The notes beneath the pieces were generated by a model that did no database searches, had not been told where the DNA came from, and saw only the letters and a list, made by a program, of their open reading frames with translations. A DNA stretch of 64,000 bases from Chloroflexus aggregans DSM 9485. Lineage in GTDB: Bacteria > Chloroflexota > Chloroflexia > Chloroflexales > Chloroflexaceae. How positions within the stretch are numbered: position 1 is the first letter of the stretch; every line of letters starts with the position of its first letter. The stretch is from positions 1,935,353 to 1,999,352 of the forward strand of contig NC_011831.1 of NCBI RefSeq assembly GCF_000021945.1, in the 5' to 3' direction. Made by a program: the position numbers and the translations under genes. Below are positions 44,251 through 54,434 of this stretch, one piece after another.

Positions 44251-45918
44251 TCATCCTGCCAGTACTCGCGTAAAGATCGCCACCAACTGCGTGGCTGCGG
44301 CATTACCCAACGCCATCAGCGGGCCGGGATACACCCCGATTGCCAACGAGAGGGCCAAAATCGGCGCCATCGTCCAGAACTCTTGCGGACGCAGATCGGT
44401 AATGGTGCGTGGCATCCCAACAGCCGGACCAAGAAAAATGCGCTGGAACATCAACAGCAGCGCAAGTGCAGTCACAACCAACCCTACCACGGCCAGGGCG
44501 GTAAAGAAAGGCAACGTCGCCCATGCGCCACGGAAGATGAAGAACTCGCCGACAAAACCGGCCAAACCGGGCAAGCCAAGATTGGCGAAGAGGGCAATCC
44601 CCATCACACCGGCAAAGGTCGGAGCACCGGTCCGCAAACCACCTAATCCACTCAATTCCCAACGACCGGTACGCTCGTGCAGCGCGCCGGCAAGGTAGAA
44701 CAGCGCACCGGTACTGAGACCGTGAGCTACCATCTGAACCAATGCACCGTTGATCGCACTCGTGCGCGCATCGATCCCCGCTTCACCCGCTGCGGCAGCG
44801 CCGGCAATCGCCAGCATCACATAACCCATGTGGTTGATCGACGTATAGCCGATCAATCGCTTTACGTCGCCGTCGACCTGCCCCAACGCACCGAAGGCAC
44901 CTGCTACAACGCCCACTACCGCCAACGCAGCCAGCGCTGGAGCAAAGTATTGGGCTGCATCGGGCGTAAAGGGGAGCAGGAGCCGCAGCATACCATACGC
45001 TCCCATCTTGCTCATCACCGCCGAAAGTAGAATACTGGCCGCAGTCGGCCCTTCGGCATAGGCATCGGGGAGCCACGTGTGGAACGGCCAAACGGCAAGC
45101 TTGATGGCGAAGGCGATAAAGATGGCCCACATCGCAATGCTGTTGTAAAGCAGTGGATAACGACCAAGCACATTCGTTACCCCAAGCTGGTCGAGATAGG
45201 CAAAGAGAATATCTCGCAAGTTACCGGTTACCCCCTCGACCGGCAAGCCCTGACCCAACCGTCCGAGCGCGATCAGGTCGAAGGTCGGATAACCGGCCTG
45301 CCGCATTGCCAGATATATCACCTGGAAGAGTAACAACATGCCCAGCGAGCCGGCCATCGTATACACAAAGAACTTAAAGGCAGCATAGCGACGCTGTTCA
45401 CGCCCCCAGTTTTGGATTAAGAAAAAGGCCGGTACTAGACTAAACTCCCAGAAGATGAAGAAGAAGAAGAAATCGAGCGCGACGAAGTAGCCCAGCATCG
45501 CCGCCTCGAGCAATAGCAGTAACGCCAAATGAGCATGCACCCGCTCACTTACGCGCCAACTCGCAACGACTGCCACCGGCGTCATCACTGCCGTCAGCAA
45601 TACCAAGGGCATACTCAGCCCGTCAACCCCGAGAAAGTAATCAACCCGTACCGCCTGTATCCACGGCACTCGCTCAACCAACTGTACGACACCTTGCCCA
45701 CTCGCTACCGCTTGCGGATCAAACCGTGCCCAGATCAAGCCGGCCAAGAGCAACGGCACCCCCGTCCACGCCAGTACCCCCGCTTTGACCGTCCGTTCAT
45801 CGAGCTTCATCAACCACGCCAAACCGATTAGCGCGATCCCAACCAATGGCGACAACACCAGTAGCGTCAACCACGGCACACCATCGGCGGCAGGAACGAG
45901 ATACTCCGGCAGATTCAT
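44251..45918 (-). CDS. nuoM: NADH-quinone oxidoreductase subunit M (first copy)
   Basis: 555 aa antiporter-like subunit. Key Glu in FIFWEFSLVPAFFLIQNWG, KLAVWPFHTWLPDAYAEGPTAAS and KRLIGYTSINHMGYV. Longer than the usual ~490-510 residues of NuoM. It starts 4 bp after the nuoL stop; the ATG at 45918 is preferred to an upstream in-frame TTG at 45933 that overlaps nuoL. With the other NuoM it would add a fourth antiporter-like subunit to the membrane arm. Confidence 0.94.
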   Translation of the reverse strand: MNLPEYLVPAADGVPWLTLLVLSPLVGIALIGLAWLMKLDERTVKAGVLAWTGVPLLLAGLIWARFDPQAVASGQGVVQLVERVPWIQAVRVDYFLGVDGLSMPLVLLTAVMTPVAVVASWRVSERVHAHLALLLLLEAAMLGYFVALDFFFFFIFWEFSLVPAFFLIQNWGREQRRYAAFKFFVYTMAGSLGMLLLFQVIYLAMRQAGYPTFDLIALGRLGQGLPVEGVTGNLRDILFAYLDQLGVTNVLGRYPLLYNSIAMWAIFIAFAIKLAVWPFHTWLPDAYAEGPTAASILLSAVMSKMGAYGMLRLLLPFTPDAAQYFAPALAALAVVGVVAGAFGALGQVDGDVKRLIGYTSINHMGYVMLAIAGAAAAGEAGIDARTSAINGALVQMVAHGLSTGALFYLAGALHERTGRWELSGLGGLRTGAPTFAGVMGIALFANLGLPGLAGFVGEFFIFRGAWATLPFFTALAVVGLVVTALALLLMFQRIFLGPAVGMPRTITDLRPQEFWTMAPILALSLAIGVYPGPLMALGNAAATQLVAIFTRVLAG

Positions 45919-45922
45919 AGCA

Positions 45923-48124
45923 CTATCGTCCAACTACATACAGCCAGAACACAACCAGCGCCAGCAGACCACTAAAGACATAGATCAGATAATCTTGCGC
46001 TTTACCGGTCTGCAACCGACGCGCCTGACGGCCACTCCCCTGCGTACCACTCGCCAGTCCGTCCGGTCCATCATTGAGCAACGTATCGTCAATGATGAAA
46101 TTGACCTTACCCAAACCAAAGGTAAACCGACCTACGCCATCAACAAGCCCATCAATGAGCCGCCGGTCGAGCAATGCCCATGCAGCAGCAAGGCTGGCTG
46201 TCAACCGACCAAAGGTTGCTGCATACAGTTCATCGATCCGATATTTCGTATGTAGGACAGCAAACAGCGCAGGGGCACGTACTTCAAGCGGATCGCGTTC
46301 ATCGGCGCGCGCAAAGGCACTGCGATAGCCATACCAACCTACGGCGATCCCGGCCAGCGCAATCAACAACGAGAGACCGGCCACGATCGGATCAAGCTTC
46401 GCCGCCTCTTGCCCCCATAGCGTTGCCAGCCGGTGACCAAACGGGCCATCGAACGGCAGATTCAATGCACCGGCAGTAAGTGCAAAACTCGCCAAAATAA
46501 CCAGTGGGGCAATCATTCGCGGATCTTCATGCCAATGTTCACCGTGATCATCGTGATCATCTGGATGATGAGCAGAGCCATGATCATGAGCGGCGTGGGT
46601 TAACGACGCATCAGGATTGACAAACACCACCGGATGCGCACCACGATACTCGCCGAAGAAGACCAACCACCACTGGCGAGTCATGTACACTGCGGTCAGA
46701 AACGCGGCTGCACTCAGGGTCAGATAGACGGCCAGATTGTGCTTGAAGGCGTCCAGCAAAATTTCATCTTTACTCCAGAAACCGGCAAACGGCACGATAC
46801 CGGCCAGCGCCAGATAACCGGCAGTATACGTCCAGAACGTCCACGGCAAGCGGGTGCGTAGCCCACCCATATTGCGAATGTCTTGCGCCGTCTGCTGAGC
46901 GGCATACTCATCGGTGTGATGGATACGCTTTATTGCCGGTTGCTCCTCCATTGCGTGAATAATCGAACCCGACCCAAGAAAGAGCAGAGCCTTGAAGAAC
47001 GCATGGGTAATCAGGTGGAACATTGCCGCGACCCAGCCACCCACACCAAGTGCCGCCACCATAAATCCGAGCTGCGAGAGCGTACTATAGGCCAGAATAC
47101 GCTTAATATCAAACTGCGCCAGTGCAATCGTCGCCGCAAAGAGCGCGGTAAATGCCCCGATAAAGGCTACTACTCCCAACGACGTCGGATCGGCAGTAAA
47201 AATGGGAAACGTGCGTGCAACCAGAAATACACCGGCGGCCACCATCGTCGCCGCGTGAATGAGGGCTGACACCGGCGTCGGACCTTCCATTGCGTCGGGT
47301 AACCAGACGTGGAGCGGGAATTGGGCCGACTTACCGACCGTACCGCCAAAGATCAAGAGCGCAATCCCGGCAGCATGGCTCAAACCAAGGGTACCGGTTT
47401 CGGTCGCCAACCGTTCGAGGAGTGGTGGAAAGAAGATGCCCCCCTCCTCATTGCCGAAGAAGATTCCACCGGCTTGGGCATAGAGATAGACAATACCGAG
47501 CAAGAGTAACACATCACCGATGCGCGTCGTGATAAATGCTTTCACCGCCGCGCGGGCAGCACTGGGTCGCTCATAGAAAAAACCGATCAACAGATATGAG
47601 CAGAGACCCATGATCTCCCACGCCATAAAGAAGAGGAGGAGATTATCGGCCATGCTCATCAGCAGCATTGCCGCCGTAAAGAGCGCGATAAAGCTAAAGA
47701 AGCGACTCTGACGGGGATGAGAGGCCATATAGCCGATGGAGAAGAGGTGAATACACGTCGAAGCAATGGTGACCATCGCTAACATTGCCGCTGCCGCCCC
47801 ATCGATGTAGATGCCCATCTGCAACACCGTATCACCGGTCGGCGCCCACGCCCATCGCTGCACCACATTCGGTTCGGGAAACGCAAATGCGCCGTGTTCA
47901 CCGTGGTGTCCGGCTAGTTGCACCAGTTGACCATCATGGAAGGCCCAACCACCGGCCACCGCAGCCAATAATCCCAAGGCCAGCACGGTCGCTCCCATCA
48001 TCAGCCCGGTCGCCAACCAGGCACTGGCCATCGCTTGGCGCCGTATCGGGGTCAGCGTAATAATGGCACTTGCCACTAACGGCAACAGTGGAATCAGCCA
48101 AGCATTCTGTAGAAAAAATGCCAT
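45923..48124 (-). CDS. nuoL: NADH-quinone oxidoreductase subunit L, enlarged
   Basis: 733 aa, compared with ~610 in E. coli. Core pump motifs: FFMAWEIMGLCSYLLIGFF (Glu), KSAQFPLHVWLPDAMEGPTPVSALIH and KRILAYSTLSQLGFM. The extra length includes a very His/Asp-rich loop at residues ~508-534 and a longer C-terminal lateral-helix region with a Gly/Asp-rich insert. It is the distal pump, with the amphipathic arm that clamps the other antiporter subunits. Confidence 0.95.
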   Translation of the reverse strand: MAFFLQNAWLIPLLPLVASAIITLTPIRRQAMASAWLATGLMMGATVLALGLLAAVAGGWAFHDGQLVQLAGHHGEHGAFAFPEPNVVQRWAWAPTGDTVLQMGIYIDGAAAAMLAMVTIASTCIHLFSIGYMASHPRQSRFFSFIALFTAAMLLMSMADNLLLFFMAWEIMGLCSYLLIGFFYERPSAARAAVKAFITTRIGDVLLLLGIVYLYAQAGGIFFGNEEGGIFFPPLLERLATETGTLGLSHAAGIALLIFGGTVGKSAQFPLHVWLPDAMEGPTPVSALIHAATMVAAGVFLVARTFPIFTADPTSLGVVAFIGAFTALFAATIALAQFDIKRILAYSTLSQLGFMVAALGVGGWVAAMFHLITHAFFKALLFLGSGSIIHAMEEQPAIKRIHHTDEYAAQQTAQDIRNMGGLRTRLPWTFWTYTAGYLALAGIVPFAGFWSKDEILLDAFKHNLAVYLTLSAAAFLTAVYMTRQWWLVFFGEYRGAHPVVFVNPDASLTHAAHDHGSAHHPDDHDDHGEHWHEDPRMIAPLVILASFALTAGALNLPFDGPFGHRLATLWGQEAAKLDPIVAGLSLLIALAGIAVGWYGYRSAFARADERDPLEVRAPALFAVLHTKYRIDELYAATFGRLTASLAAAWALLDRRLIDGLVDGVGRFTFGLGKVNFIIDDTLLNDGPDGLASGTQGSGRQARRLQTGKAQDYLIYVFSGLLALVVFWLYVVGR

Positions 48125-48204
48125 ACGCGCTCCGGTTCAGATCAACCACACTCTTTAATGATTCACCCGACTGACCAAGCACCAACGCCACTGCCCGCAG
48201 GTGT

Positions 48205-48223
48205 GCGCCAACGCCGTTGGCGC
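48205..48223 (-). other. Hairpin between nuoK and nuoL
   Basis: GCGCCAAC / GTTGGCGC arms with a 3-nt loop in the 103-bp gap after nuoK. No U run. It could be an internal processing or stability element that changes the subunit ratio. Confidence 0.45.
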
Positions 48224-48227
48224 GCTA

Positions 48228-48551
48228 TTAGCCGCGCAATCGATCAACTTCATCGGCATTGACCGTCACATAATGGCGATAGACAGCAATAACCATCGCC
48301 AACCCCACGGCCGCTTCAGCGGCAGCCACTGCAATAATAAAAATCGCAAAGGTCTGGCCGGTAATATAGCGTGGCTCAAAATAACGCCAAAACGCAACCA
48401 GGTTAATATTGACGGAATTGAGCATTAGCTCAACCCCCATCAACACACCTATCAGATTACGCCGCGACAGCGCTCCAAATAACCCAATGCAGAATAGTGC
48501 GGCGGCCAGCGTTAGCACCGCCGGCAATGGCACTGCGTTCAGCATGTTCAC
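48228..48551 (-). CDS. nuoK: NADH-quinone oxidoreductase subunit K
   Basis: 107 aa, three membrane helices. It has the family's two buried Glu: GVLMGVELMLNSVNINLVAF and the later AAAEAAVGLAMVIAVYR. Overlaps nuoJ by 4 bp. Confidence 0.96.
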   Translation of the reverse strand: MNMLNAVPLPAVLTLAAALFCIGLFGALSRRNLIGVLMGVELMLNSVNINLVAFWRYFEPRYITGQTFAIFIIAVAAAEAAVGLAMVIAVYRHYVTVNADEVDRLRG

Positions 48552-49201
48552 ACCTCATTCGCCGGACGTGTCTCGCGTGCTACCGGCTCAGCTTCAACCG
48601 GTTCGGGAAGCGGTGGTTGGGTAGCTCCCGCCCGCAAACGCTTCAATTCCAACTCTTCAGCTAACGTTAGTACACGCCGCCGTCGCGCCCGCTCTTCAAA
48701 AGCGATCACGATGGCTCCGATCAGCGCTACCGTCAACAACACACCGACAACCTGGAATTGGAGCAAAAACTCATTGACAAAGCCACGCCCCAACTCAGCC
48801 GGTCCGGCAATTGGTTCAGGCGTCCCTAATGGCGGTGCAGGCGGCACATTCCACTGCTGGTTGATAAGAGTCGGCGCCATAACCGTCGCAAAGAGTAAGA
48901 CGGAGATCGCCAATACAATCGGCCAGCGCGTCGTAAGTTGGCGCACCCCTTCACCACTGATCTGGCGGGTCAGCATGATCGCAAAGAGGATCAGCACCGA
49001 CACGGCACCGACATAGACCAATACCTGTACAACGGCCAAAAATTCGGCTTGAAGCAGCATGTACAGTGCGCCGACACCAAAAAAACAAGCGATCAGCCAC
49101 AGTGCCGAATGGATAACATTCCGCACTGACACAACCATCACTGCTGCAACCAGAATGAAGAGGGCGATGATCCCAAACACAATTTGCACAACGACTTCCA
49201 T
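48548..49201 (-). CDS. nuoJ: NADH-quinone oxidoreductase subunit J
   Basis: 217 aa from the ATG at 49201. Five membrane helices in ~1-170: VQIVFGIIALFILVAAVMVV, NVIHSALWLIACFFGVGALY (the helix that forms a pi-bulge near the quinone site) and VLVYVGAVSVLILFAIML. A charged cytoplasmic C-terminal tail (~175-217) is longer than in E. coli. ATGA overlap with nuoK. Confidence 0.94.
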   Translation of the reverse strand: MEVVVQIVFGIIALFILVAAVMVVSVRNVIHSALWLIACFFGVGALYMLLQAEFLAVVQVLVYVGAVSVLILFAIMLTRQISGEGVRQLTTRWPIVLAISVLLFATVMAPTLINQQWNVPPAPPLGTPEPIAGPAELGRGFVNEFLLQFQVVGVLLTVALIGAIVIAFEERARRRRVLTLAEELELKRLRAGATQPPLPEPVEAEPVARETRPANEV

Positions 49202-49255
49202 CTCTCGTTCCCGCTGTCTGAATTGCGTAACGGACAAGCATGTACGTGAGGCAAT

Positions 49256-50578
49256 TTACACTGCCGCACTCAGCTCTTCCAGCTCGGCCCGACGCCGTTC
49301 GGCCTGTGACGCCGCATAGACCTGTGTCAACCACAGATAGACTCCAAGATTGATCGCCAGCGTGACCACAAACGCTGCCAGCCAGCGCAGTACCGGCGAC
49401 CACCCGGCTGTGATCAGCATTCCTTCTGCCGGCCCCCAGCGAATAAATGCGACCCACAGCGCAGCACAAAAGAGGTTAGCCAGCGTGAGGGGAATGAGGA
49501 ACTTCCAGCCGAAATCCATCAACTGGTCAATACGCAAGCGCGGGAATGCACCACGCAACCAGACCATAACGAAGAAGAAGACGTAGGTCTTGAGCAGGAA
49601 GTAAAAGACGCCCAACACACCGGCTAAAACGTTAAACACACCGTTACCATTAGGGTTTGCCGGCGTTATCGCTTGCGCGTACAACCAGTTGACTCCCGGT
49701 CCCTGCCAGCCTCCAAAGAAGATGATCGCCGTAATCGCACAAAGTAGGAAATTCAACACATACTGAGCGAGGTAGAACAGGCCGAACTTCATGCCACTAT
49801 ATTCGGTCATATAGCCGGCAACGATTTCTGAGTCGGCTTCGGGAATATCAAAGGGGGTGCGTTCACCTTCAGCCAGTGCGGCAATAAAGAATGCGATAAA
49901 GGCTACGAACCCAACCGGCGTAAAGACAAACCAACCGAGGCCAAGATCGGGGATGCCGGGTAGATCACGATTGCTGATCAATAATCCCGACTGGTAGGCA
50001 ATGATCTCATTTAGCGAGAGCGAGCCGACAATAATGACGATGGCAATTAACGATAGCACCGCCGGTATTTCATACGATACCATCTGTGCCACCGCCCGCA
50101 TAGCCCCAAGGAGTGAGAACTTGTTATTACTGGCCCAACCGGCCATCATCAGTCCGACTGCGCTAATCGACGACACAGCAAAGAAGAAGAGCAAACCGGT
50201 TGGCAGATCGACCGGCGTCATCCCCGGTCCCCAGGGCACGACTGCGAACATTAGGACAGTTGGGGCAACAACCACACACGGGGCGAGAAAATGCACGATC
50301 CGATCGGCGGCTTGGGGCACGATGTCTTCTTTGGTAAACATCTTGACGCCATCGGCGATTGGCTGCCAGATGCCTTCGGGGCCAACACGGTTAGGACCGA
50401 TCCGATCCTGCATGCGCGCAATGACGCGACGCTCATAGTAGGTAAAGAAGAGCATCTGCAGTGGCGCAACGATCAATACAATGGTGACGATCAAGATGTA
50501 GCTTAGCAGGCGCAATACCCACTCTGGCCATCCCCAGCCAAACGTACCGTTGATCAAGGCGGCAAGTATATCGTACAT
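49256..50578 (-). CDS. nuoH: NADH-quinone oxidoreductase subunit H
   Basis: 440 aa, eight or nine membrane helices. It forms the quinone-binding channel with NuoB and NuoD. Diagnostic: ARMQDRIGPNRVGPEGIWQPIADGVKM, then DIPEADSEIVAGYMTEYSGM (acidic loop) and the later LRIDQLMDFGWKFLIP. Longer than usual by ~100 residues at the C-terminus, which carries two extra hydrophobic stretches. ATG at 50578 with GGAG. Confidence 0.95.
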   Translation of the reverse strand: MYDILAALINGTFGWGWPEWVLRLLSYILIVTIVLIVAPLQMLFFTYYERRVIARMQDRIGPNRVGPEGIWQPIADGVKMFTKEDIVPQAADRIVHFLAPCVVVAPTVLMFAVVPWGPGMTPVDLPTGLLFFFAVSSISAVGLMMAGWASNNKFSLLGAMRAVAQMVSYEIPAVLSLIAIVIIVGSLSLNEIIAYQSGLLISNRDLPGIPDLGLGWFVFTPVGFVAFIAFFIAALAEGERTPFDIPEADSEIVAGYMTEYSGMKFGLFYLAQYVLNFLLCAITAIIFFGGWQGPGVNWLYAQAITPANPNGNGVFNVLAGVLGVFYFLLKTYVFFFVMVWLRGAFPRLRIDQLMDFGWKFLIPLTLANLFCAALWVAFIRWGPAEGMLITAGWSPVLRWLAAFVVTLAINLGVYLWLTQVYAASQAERRRAELEELSAAV

Positions 50579-50639
50579 CGATACTCTCCGTAACAATTTT
50601 TATTGATGTTGACTGCCCAATGCTGCAAACGGTGTGCTA

Positions 50640-51920
50640 CTACGATGATGATTCATCACCCGATTGTTGTTTCTTCGCCGCATTGGCCGCCCGGATCGCA
50701 GCCAGCCGCGCTGCTTTGTCGGTCGGTGGCGCCGCCGAAGGCTCCGCCGGTGGCTCCGTCGCCGCAGGTGTTGTCGACTCGCCCGCTGCCGCCCGCTTCG
50801 CCGCATTGGCCGCCCGGATCGCAGCCAGCCGCGCTGCTTTGTCGGTCGGTGGCGCCGCCGGAGGCTCCGTCGCCGCAGGTGTCGTCGACTCGCCCGCTGC
50901 CGCCCGCTTCGCCGCATTGGCCGCCCGGATCGCAGCTAATTTCGCTGCTTTGTCGGTCGGTGGCGCCGCCGGAGGCTCCGTCGCCGCAGGTGTCGTCGAC
51001 TCGCCCGCTGCCGCCCGCTTCGCCGCATTGGCCGCTCGGATCGCAGCTAATTTCGCCGCTTTGTCGGTCGGTGGTGCAGATTCGGTAGCCGGCGATGCGC
51101 CATCACCGGCCTGCGCTCCCTTGGCGGCACGGATAGCGGCTAGCTTGGCTGCCTTCTCTTCCGGTGTCAACTTGCGACCTTCTGTCGTCGGTGGTGTTGC
51201 CTGATCTGACGGTGCTACCGGTGTAGTTTGGGCGGCTTGTGCCGCCAACTCAGCCCGTCGCGCCGCAATCCGTTCGGTCAGGTGAGGTGCAATACCGATC
51301 ACATCAGGGCGACGACGGATATTGCCTTGCAATTTCTTCAACGCACTTTCGCGCACCTCAGCCCACATTGTAGGTGCAATCTTGGCATAATAGCTGATCG
51401 GACGATTGAGCTGCTCTTTATGCACCGTTAACCGAGCGTGATCGTCAGTTGAAAGTTCAAACTCGTGATCCATCTTGATCGCGTCGAAGGGACAGACTTC
51501 GGCGCAGAAACCACAACTCATACAGGCATCGTACTCGATAATGAACTCCGCCACTGCCGGCACCGGTTTACCGGTAGCCGGATCTTTCGCCTGCGTCATA
51601 TGGATTACCTGTGGCGGACAAATTCGCTCACATTGAAAACATGAGGTGCAGAGTTCGTGGCCGGTCTCATCGTCGTAAAGGAGGATCGGCATGTTGCGAT
51701 AGGTTTCGGGAATACGTGCCCGTTCCTCTGGGTACTGAATAGTAAACGTACCGTGGATCTGGCTATAGCTCCGGTTGAGCTTAAAAGACTCTTTCCAGTG
51801 CTTCCAAATCACGGCCATCCCACGCAGCAAGCCACCACCGCGCCGCACCCGCGTATCATCACGCTGCACCTCTATCACACGCCCGTGCGGTATCTCTATC
51901 TCAAATGGAGGTACCGTCAT
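50640..51920 (-). CDS. nuoI: NADH-quinone oxidoreductase subunit I with long Ala/Lys repeat tail
   Basis: 426 aa, versus ~160-220 usual. The N-terminal ~205 residues are a normal NuoI with two 4Fe-4S clusters: C91, C94, C97, C101 and C133, C136, C139, C143. After a Pro/Thr linker, residues 256-426 consist of five repeats with the core KAA(K/R)[16 protein letters not shown] followed by a Pro/Thr/Glu spacer; the full unit is 37 aa and three of them are nearly identical. The tail is predicted to be basic helices on flexible linkers, on the cytoplasmic side. Start overlaps nuoD by ATGA. Confidence 0.93.
   Translation of the reverse strand: MTVPPFEIEIPHGRVIEVQRDDTRVRRGGGLLRGMAVIWKHWKESFKLNRSYSQIHGTFTIQYPEERARIPETYRNMPILLYDDETGHELCTSCFQCERICPPQVIHMTQAKDPATGKPVPAVAEFIIEYDACMSCGFCAEVCPFDAIKMDHEFELSTDDHARLTVHKEQLNRPISYYAKIAPTMWAEVRESALKKLQGNIRRRPDVIGIAPHLTERIAARRAELAAQAAQTTPVAPSDQATPPTTEGRKLTPEEKAAKLAAIRAAKGAQAGDGASPATESAPPTDKAAKLAAIRAANAAKRAAAGESTTPAATEPPAAPPTDKAAKLAAIRAANAAKRAAAGESTTPAATEPPAAPPTDKAARLAAIRAANAAKRAAAGESTTPAATEPPAEPSAAPPTDKAARLAAIRAANAAKKQQSGDESSS
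50643..51155 (-). repeat. In-frame tandem repeat (about 111 bp) in nuoI
   Basis: Five units encoding the Ala/Lys helices. Units 2-4 are near identical at DNA level; unit 4 has a 12-bp insertion (four codons), unit 1 is shorter and more divergent, unit 5 is truncated at the stop. Length variation between strains is likely. Confidence 0.9.
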
Positions 51921-53026
51921 CGATCCACCTCCCCCATCACAATATCAATGCTGCCAAGGATGACGACAATATCGGCAACTTTGTAGCCACGACACATATC
52001 GGCCAGCGGCGTCAGATTGATGAACGACGGTGCGCGCACTTTGTAACGGTACGGTCGCGTACTCCCATCGCTGACCAGGTAGAAACCAAGCTCACCCTTC
52101 GGCGACTCGATACGGGCGTAGGCATCGCCAACCGGCGGACGGACATTCTGGCGTGCTTTCGGATTAATATGCCCACCCTTGGCATCGGGTAACTGCTCGA
52201 GCACCTGCTCGATGATTCGCTTGCTCTGGCGCATCTCTTCGATCCGCACCAGAAAGCGGTCGTAGACATCACCAACCTTCCCAATAGGAATATCAAAATC
52301 GAACCGGTCGTAGACACTGTACGGCTCGGCTTTACGTACATCGTAGGGAATACCCGAACCACGCAGCACCGGGCCACTCACCCCATACGACAGGGCCACT
52401 TCGGGTGGCAAAATGCCGATCCCCACGGCGCGTTGCAACAAAATCTCGTTGTCGCGCAACAATCGCTCTAGCTCGTCGATATATGCCGGGAGGGCACGCA
52501 GCAGTTCGCGAAGGTTGGGGATGAATTCTGGGGGCAAATCGCGCACGACCCCACCGAAGCGGAAGTAGTTGCACATCAACCGGGCACCGCTCGCCATCTC
52601 AAACAGATCGAGAATCTTCTCACGTTCGCGCATACCGAAGGCCAGCGGCGTTTGCCATGCCCCCATATCGTTGATCATAAAGCCGACCGCACTCGCGTGA
52701 TTCAGAATACGGGTCAGTTCAACCATCAACACCCGGATGTACTCAGCCCGCTCAGGAACTTCGATCCCGGCCAACCGCTCGACCGCCATCGCATAGGCGT
52801 GATTGTTCGCCATGGAATTAAAATAGTCGAGCCGGTCGGTATAGGGCATATTTTGCAGATATGAATTAGCCTCGGCGATCTGCTCGTGGTTACGATGCAG
52901 ATAACCGAACACCGGTTTCAGATCAACCACCGTCTCACCGTCAACCGTTACCAACATACGAAACACACCGTGGGTTGACGGATGTTGCGGCCCAATATTG
53001 ACTTGCAGCTCTTGAGTCTGGAGCAT
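51917..53026 (-). CDS. nuoD: NADH-quinone oxidoreductase subunit D
   Basis: 369 aa, 49-kDa subunit of the hydrophilic arm that builds the quinone pocket. [17 protein letters not shown] with the quinone-contacting His, [12 protein letters not shown], and [17 protein letters not shown] near the end. Stand-alone, not fused to NuoC. The [NiFe]-hydrogenase Cys ligands of its ancestors are absent, as expected. Confidence 0.96.
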   Translation of the reverse strand: MLQTQELQVNIGPQHPSTHGVFRMLVTVDGETVVDLKPVFGYLHRNHEQIAEANSYLQNMPYTDRLDYFNSMANNHAYAMAVERLAGIEVPERAEYIRVLMVELTRILNHASAVGFMINDMGAWQTPLAFGMREREKILDLFEMASGARLMCNYFRFGGVVRDLPPEFIPNLRELLRALPAYIDELERLLRDNEILLQRAVGIGILPPEVALSYGVSGPVLRGSGIPYDVRKAEPYSVYDRFDFDIPIGKVGDVYDRFLVRIEEMRQSKRIIEQVLEQLPDAKGGHINPKARQNVRPPVGDAYARIESPKGELGFYLVSDGSTRPYRYKVRAPSFINLTPLADMCRGYKVADIVVILGSIDIVMGEVDR

Positions 53027-53123
53027 AACGGCACCGGCTGGTAGGTAAAGGTTAGCAAACGAATACCACTACTGTCGGCAAACACGCACCATCATTCTCT
53101 CGACCGGCTCCCCTACCACATCG

Positions 53124-53645
53124 CTACTCTTCAGCGCCGAGATACTTATCACCCTGGCGAGGAAAATCCTTGCGCATCGGGAAGCCTTCGAACTCGTCCC
53201 ACATATAAATGCGGTGCAGATAGGGATGACCGGTAAACACTATTCCAAACAGATCGTAGGCTTCGCGTTCGTGAAAATGTGCCGCCGGCCAATACGGCGT
53301 CAATGACGGTACAACCGGCTCATCGCGTGGTACACGCACCCGCAATACAATACTCGAACCGCCGGCCGGATGGTAAAAGCGATAAACGATCTCGAAACAG
53401 CCGGCGTAGAGGTAATCGACAACTGCGATGTCGGACAAGTAAGCATAGCCAAGCGTATCGCGCACGAAGAGCGCAGCATCAACCAACCGCTGAGGACGTA
53501 CCAACGGATCAGGCGGCGTAAACAGAGCGGCGAAAGGACCATGCTTAGGCGGCGGCGAAATCGCGATCGGTTCGGGTTCGAGCAGCGCATCGGGCAGTGC
53601 CGCAGCCAATTTGGCTTTCAGTTCGGTAGGCGTCAACTCAGGCAT
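53124..53645 (-). CDS. nuoC: NADH-quinone oxidoreductase subunit C
   Basis: 173 aa, 30-kDa subunit. The signature [24 protein letters not shown](Y) ending MRKDFP is at ~127-165. N-terminal ~40 residues are low-similarity. It overlaps nuoB by 8 bp. The 97-bp gap before nuoD holds no gene. Confidence 0.94.
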   Translation of the reverse strand: MPELTPTELKAKLAAALPDALLEPEPIAISPPPKHGPFAALFTPPDPLVRPQRLVDAALFVRDTLGYAYLSDIAVVDYLYAGCFEIVYRFYHPAGGSSIVLRVRVPRDEPVVPSLTPYWPAAHFHEREAYDLFGIVFTGHPYLHRIYMWDEFEGFPMRKDFPRQGDKYLGAEE

Positions 53646-54432
53646 TGCTCACCTCACCTCGCTTGAGATCATCTGCGGCGATTTCCGGTGACACACCGCG
53701 AGCCTTCAACGCATGTTCCAGCTCGACTTCCGGATCCATAATCGGAAACTGACGCACCACTTCAGGATGTTCAATCTGACCTGATCGGTGTTCGCCATGG
53801 CTCGGTGAGGTATAGGGGCTAAGTAACGGCAGGCCACCCACCGGATCGATCAATTTACCATCGATTTCCAAACCTTTGGCGCCAAACGTTGGCACCGGAA
53901 AATCGGTCGTCTGCGGCTTGTCCCCTTCGCCGTACCAACGTACTCGCCCCAACTTCTGGCGGTCGATCTGTTCTTGGAGTGTCATCAGTGCATGGAGCAA
54001 CGCCTCAGGCCGTGGTGGACAGCCGGGCACATAGACATCGACCGGAATCAGCAGATCGATCCCGCGTAATACGTTATAGCCATCGCGAAAGGGACCACCA
54101 GAGGTAGCACATGCCCCCATCGATATGACATAGCGCGGTTCGGCCATTTGGTTGTACAGCCGCACGACCTGCGGCGCCATCTTCTTGGTAACGGTGCCGG
54201 CGACGATCATCAGATCGGCTTGCCGTGGCGACGCCCGAAACAACTCGGCGCCAAACCGCGCCACGTCGTAGCGGCTGAGGCCAAATGCCATCATTTCAAT
54301 CGCACAACACGCCAATCCGAACGCCATCGGCCAGATCGACGAGCGACGGCCCCAATTATAAAACCGATTGACGGTGGTCAACAGGATGCCCTGCCGCTCA
54401 AGTTCGAGCTGGTTTGGATCAATGTCGGCCAT
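53638..54432 (-). CDS. nuoB: NADH-quinone oxidoreductase subunit B with extended C-terminus
   Basis: 264 aa from the ATG at 54432, 2 bp after the nuoA stop. It carries cluster N2, the electron donor to quinone: C42-C43 ([10 protein letters not shown]), then [10 protein letters not shown] and PGCPPRPEA for the other two Cys. The usual length is ~160-220; the extra C-terminal ~85 residues (from ~180) are Pro/Glu-rich and of unknown role. Confidence 0.95.
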   Translation of the reverse strand: MADIDPNQLELERQGILLTTVNRFYNWGRRSSIWPMAFGLACCAIEMMAFGLSRYDVARFGAELFRASPRQADLMIVAGTVTKKMAPQVVRLYNQMAEPRYVISMGACATSGGPFRDGYNVLRGIDLLIPVDVYVPGCPPRPEALLHALMTLQEQIDRQKLGRVRWYGEGDKPQTTDFPVPTFGAKGLEIDGKLIDPVGGLPLLSPYTSPSHGEHRSGQIEHPEVVRQFPIMDPEVELEHALKARGVSPEIAADDLKRGEVSNA

Positions 54433-54434
54433 AG

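Noticed and set aside
42682-45918. Two nuoM genes as a recent tandem duplication or assembly error
   Set aside because: The two proteins differ throughout in sequence and length (503 and 555 aa), so they are old paralogues.
50600-51204. Plus-strand frames of 161-194 aa opposite nuoI
   Set aside because: They are the complement of the Ala/Lys repeat and have no independent support.
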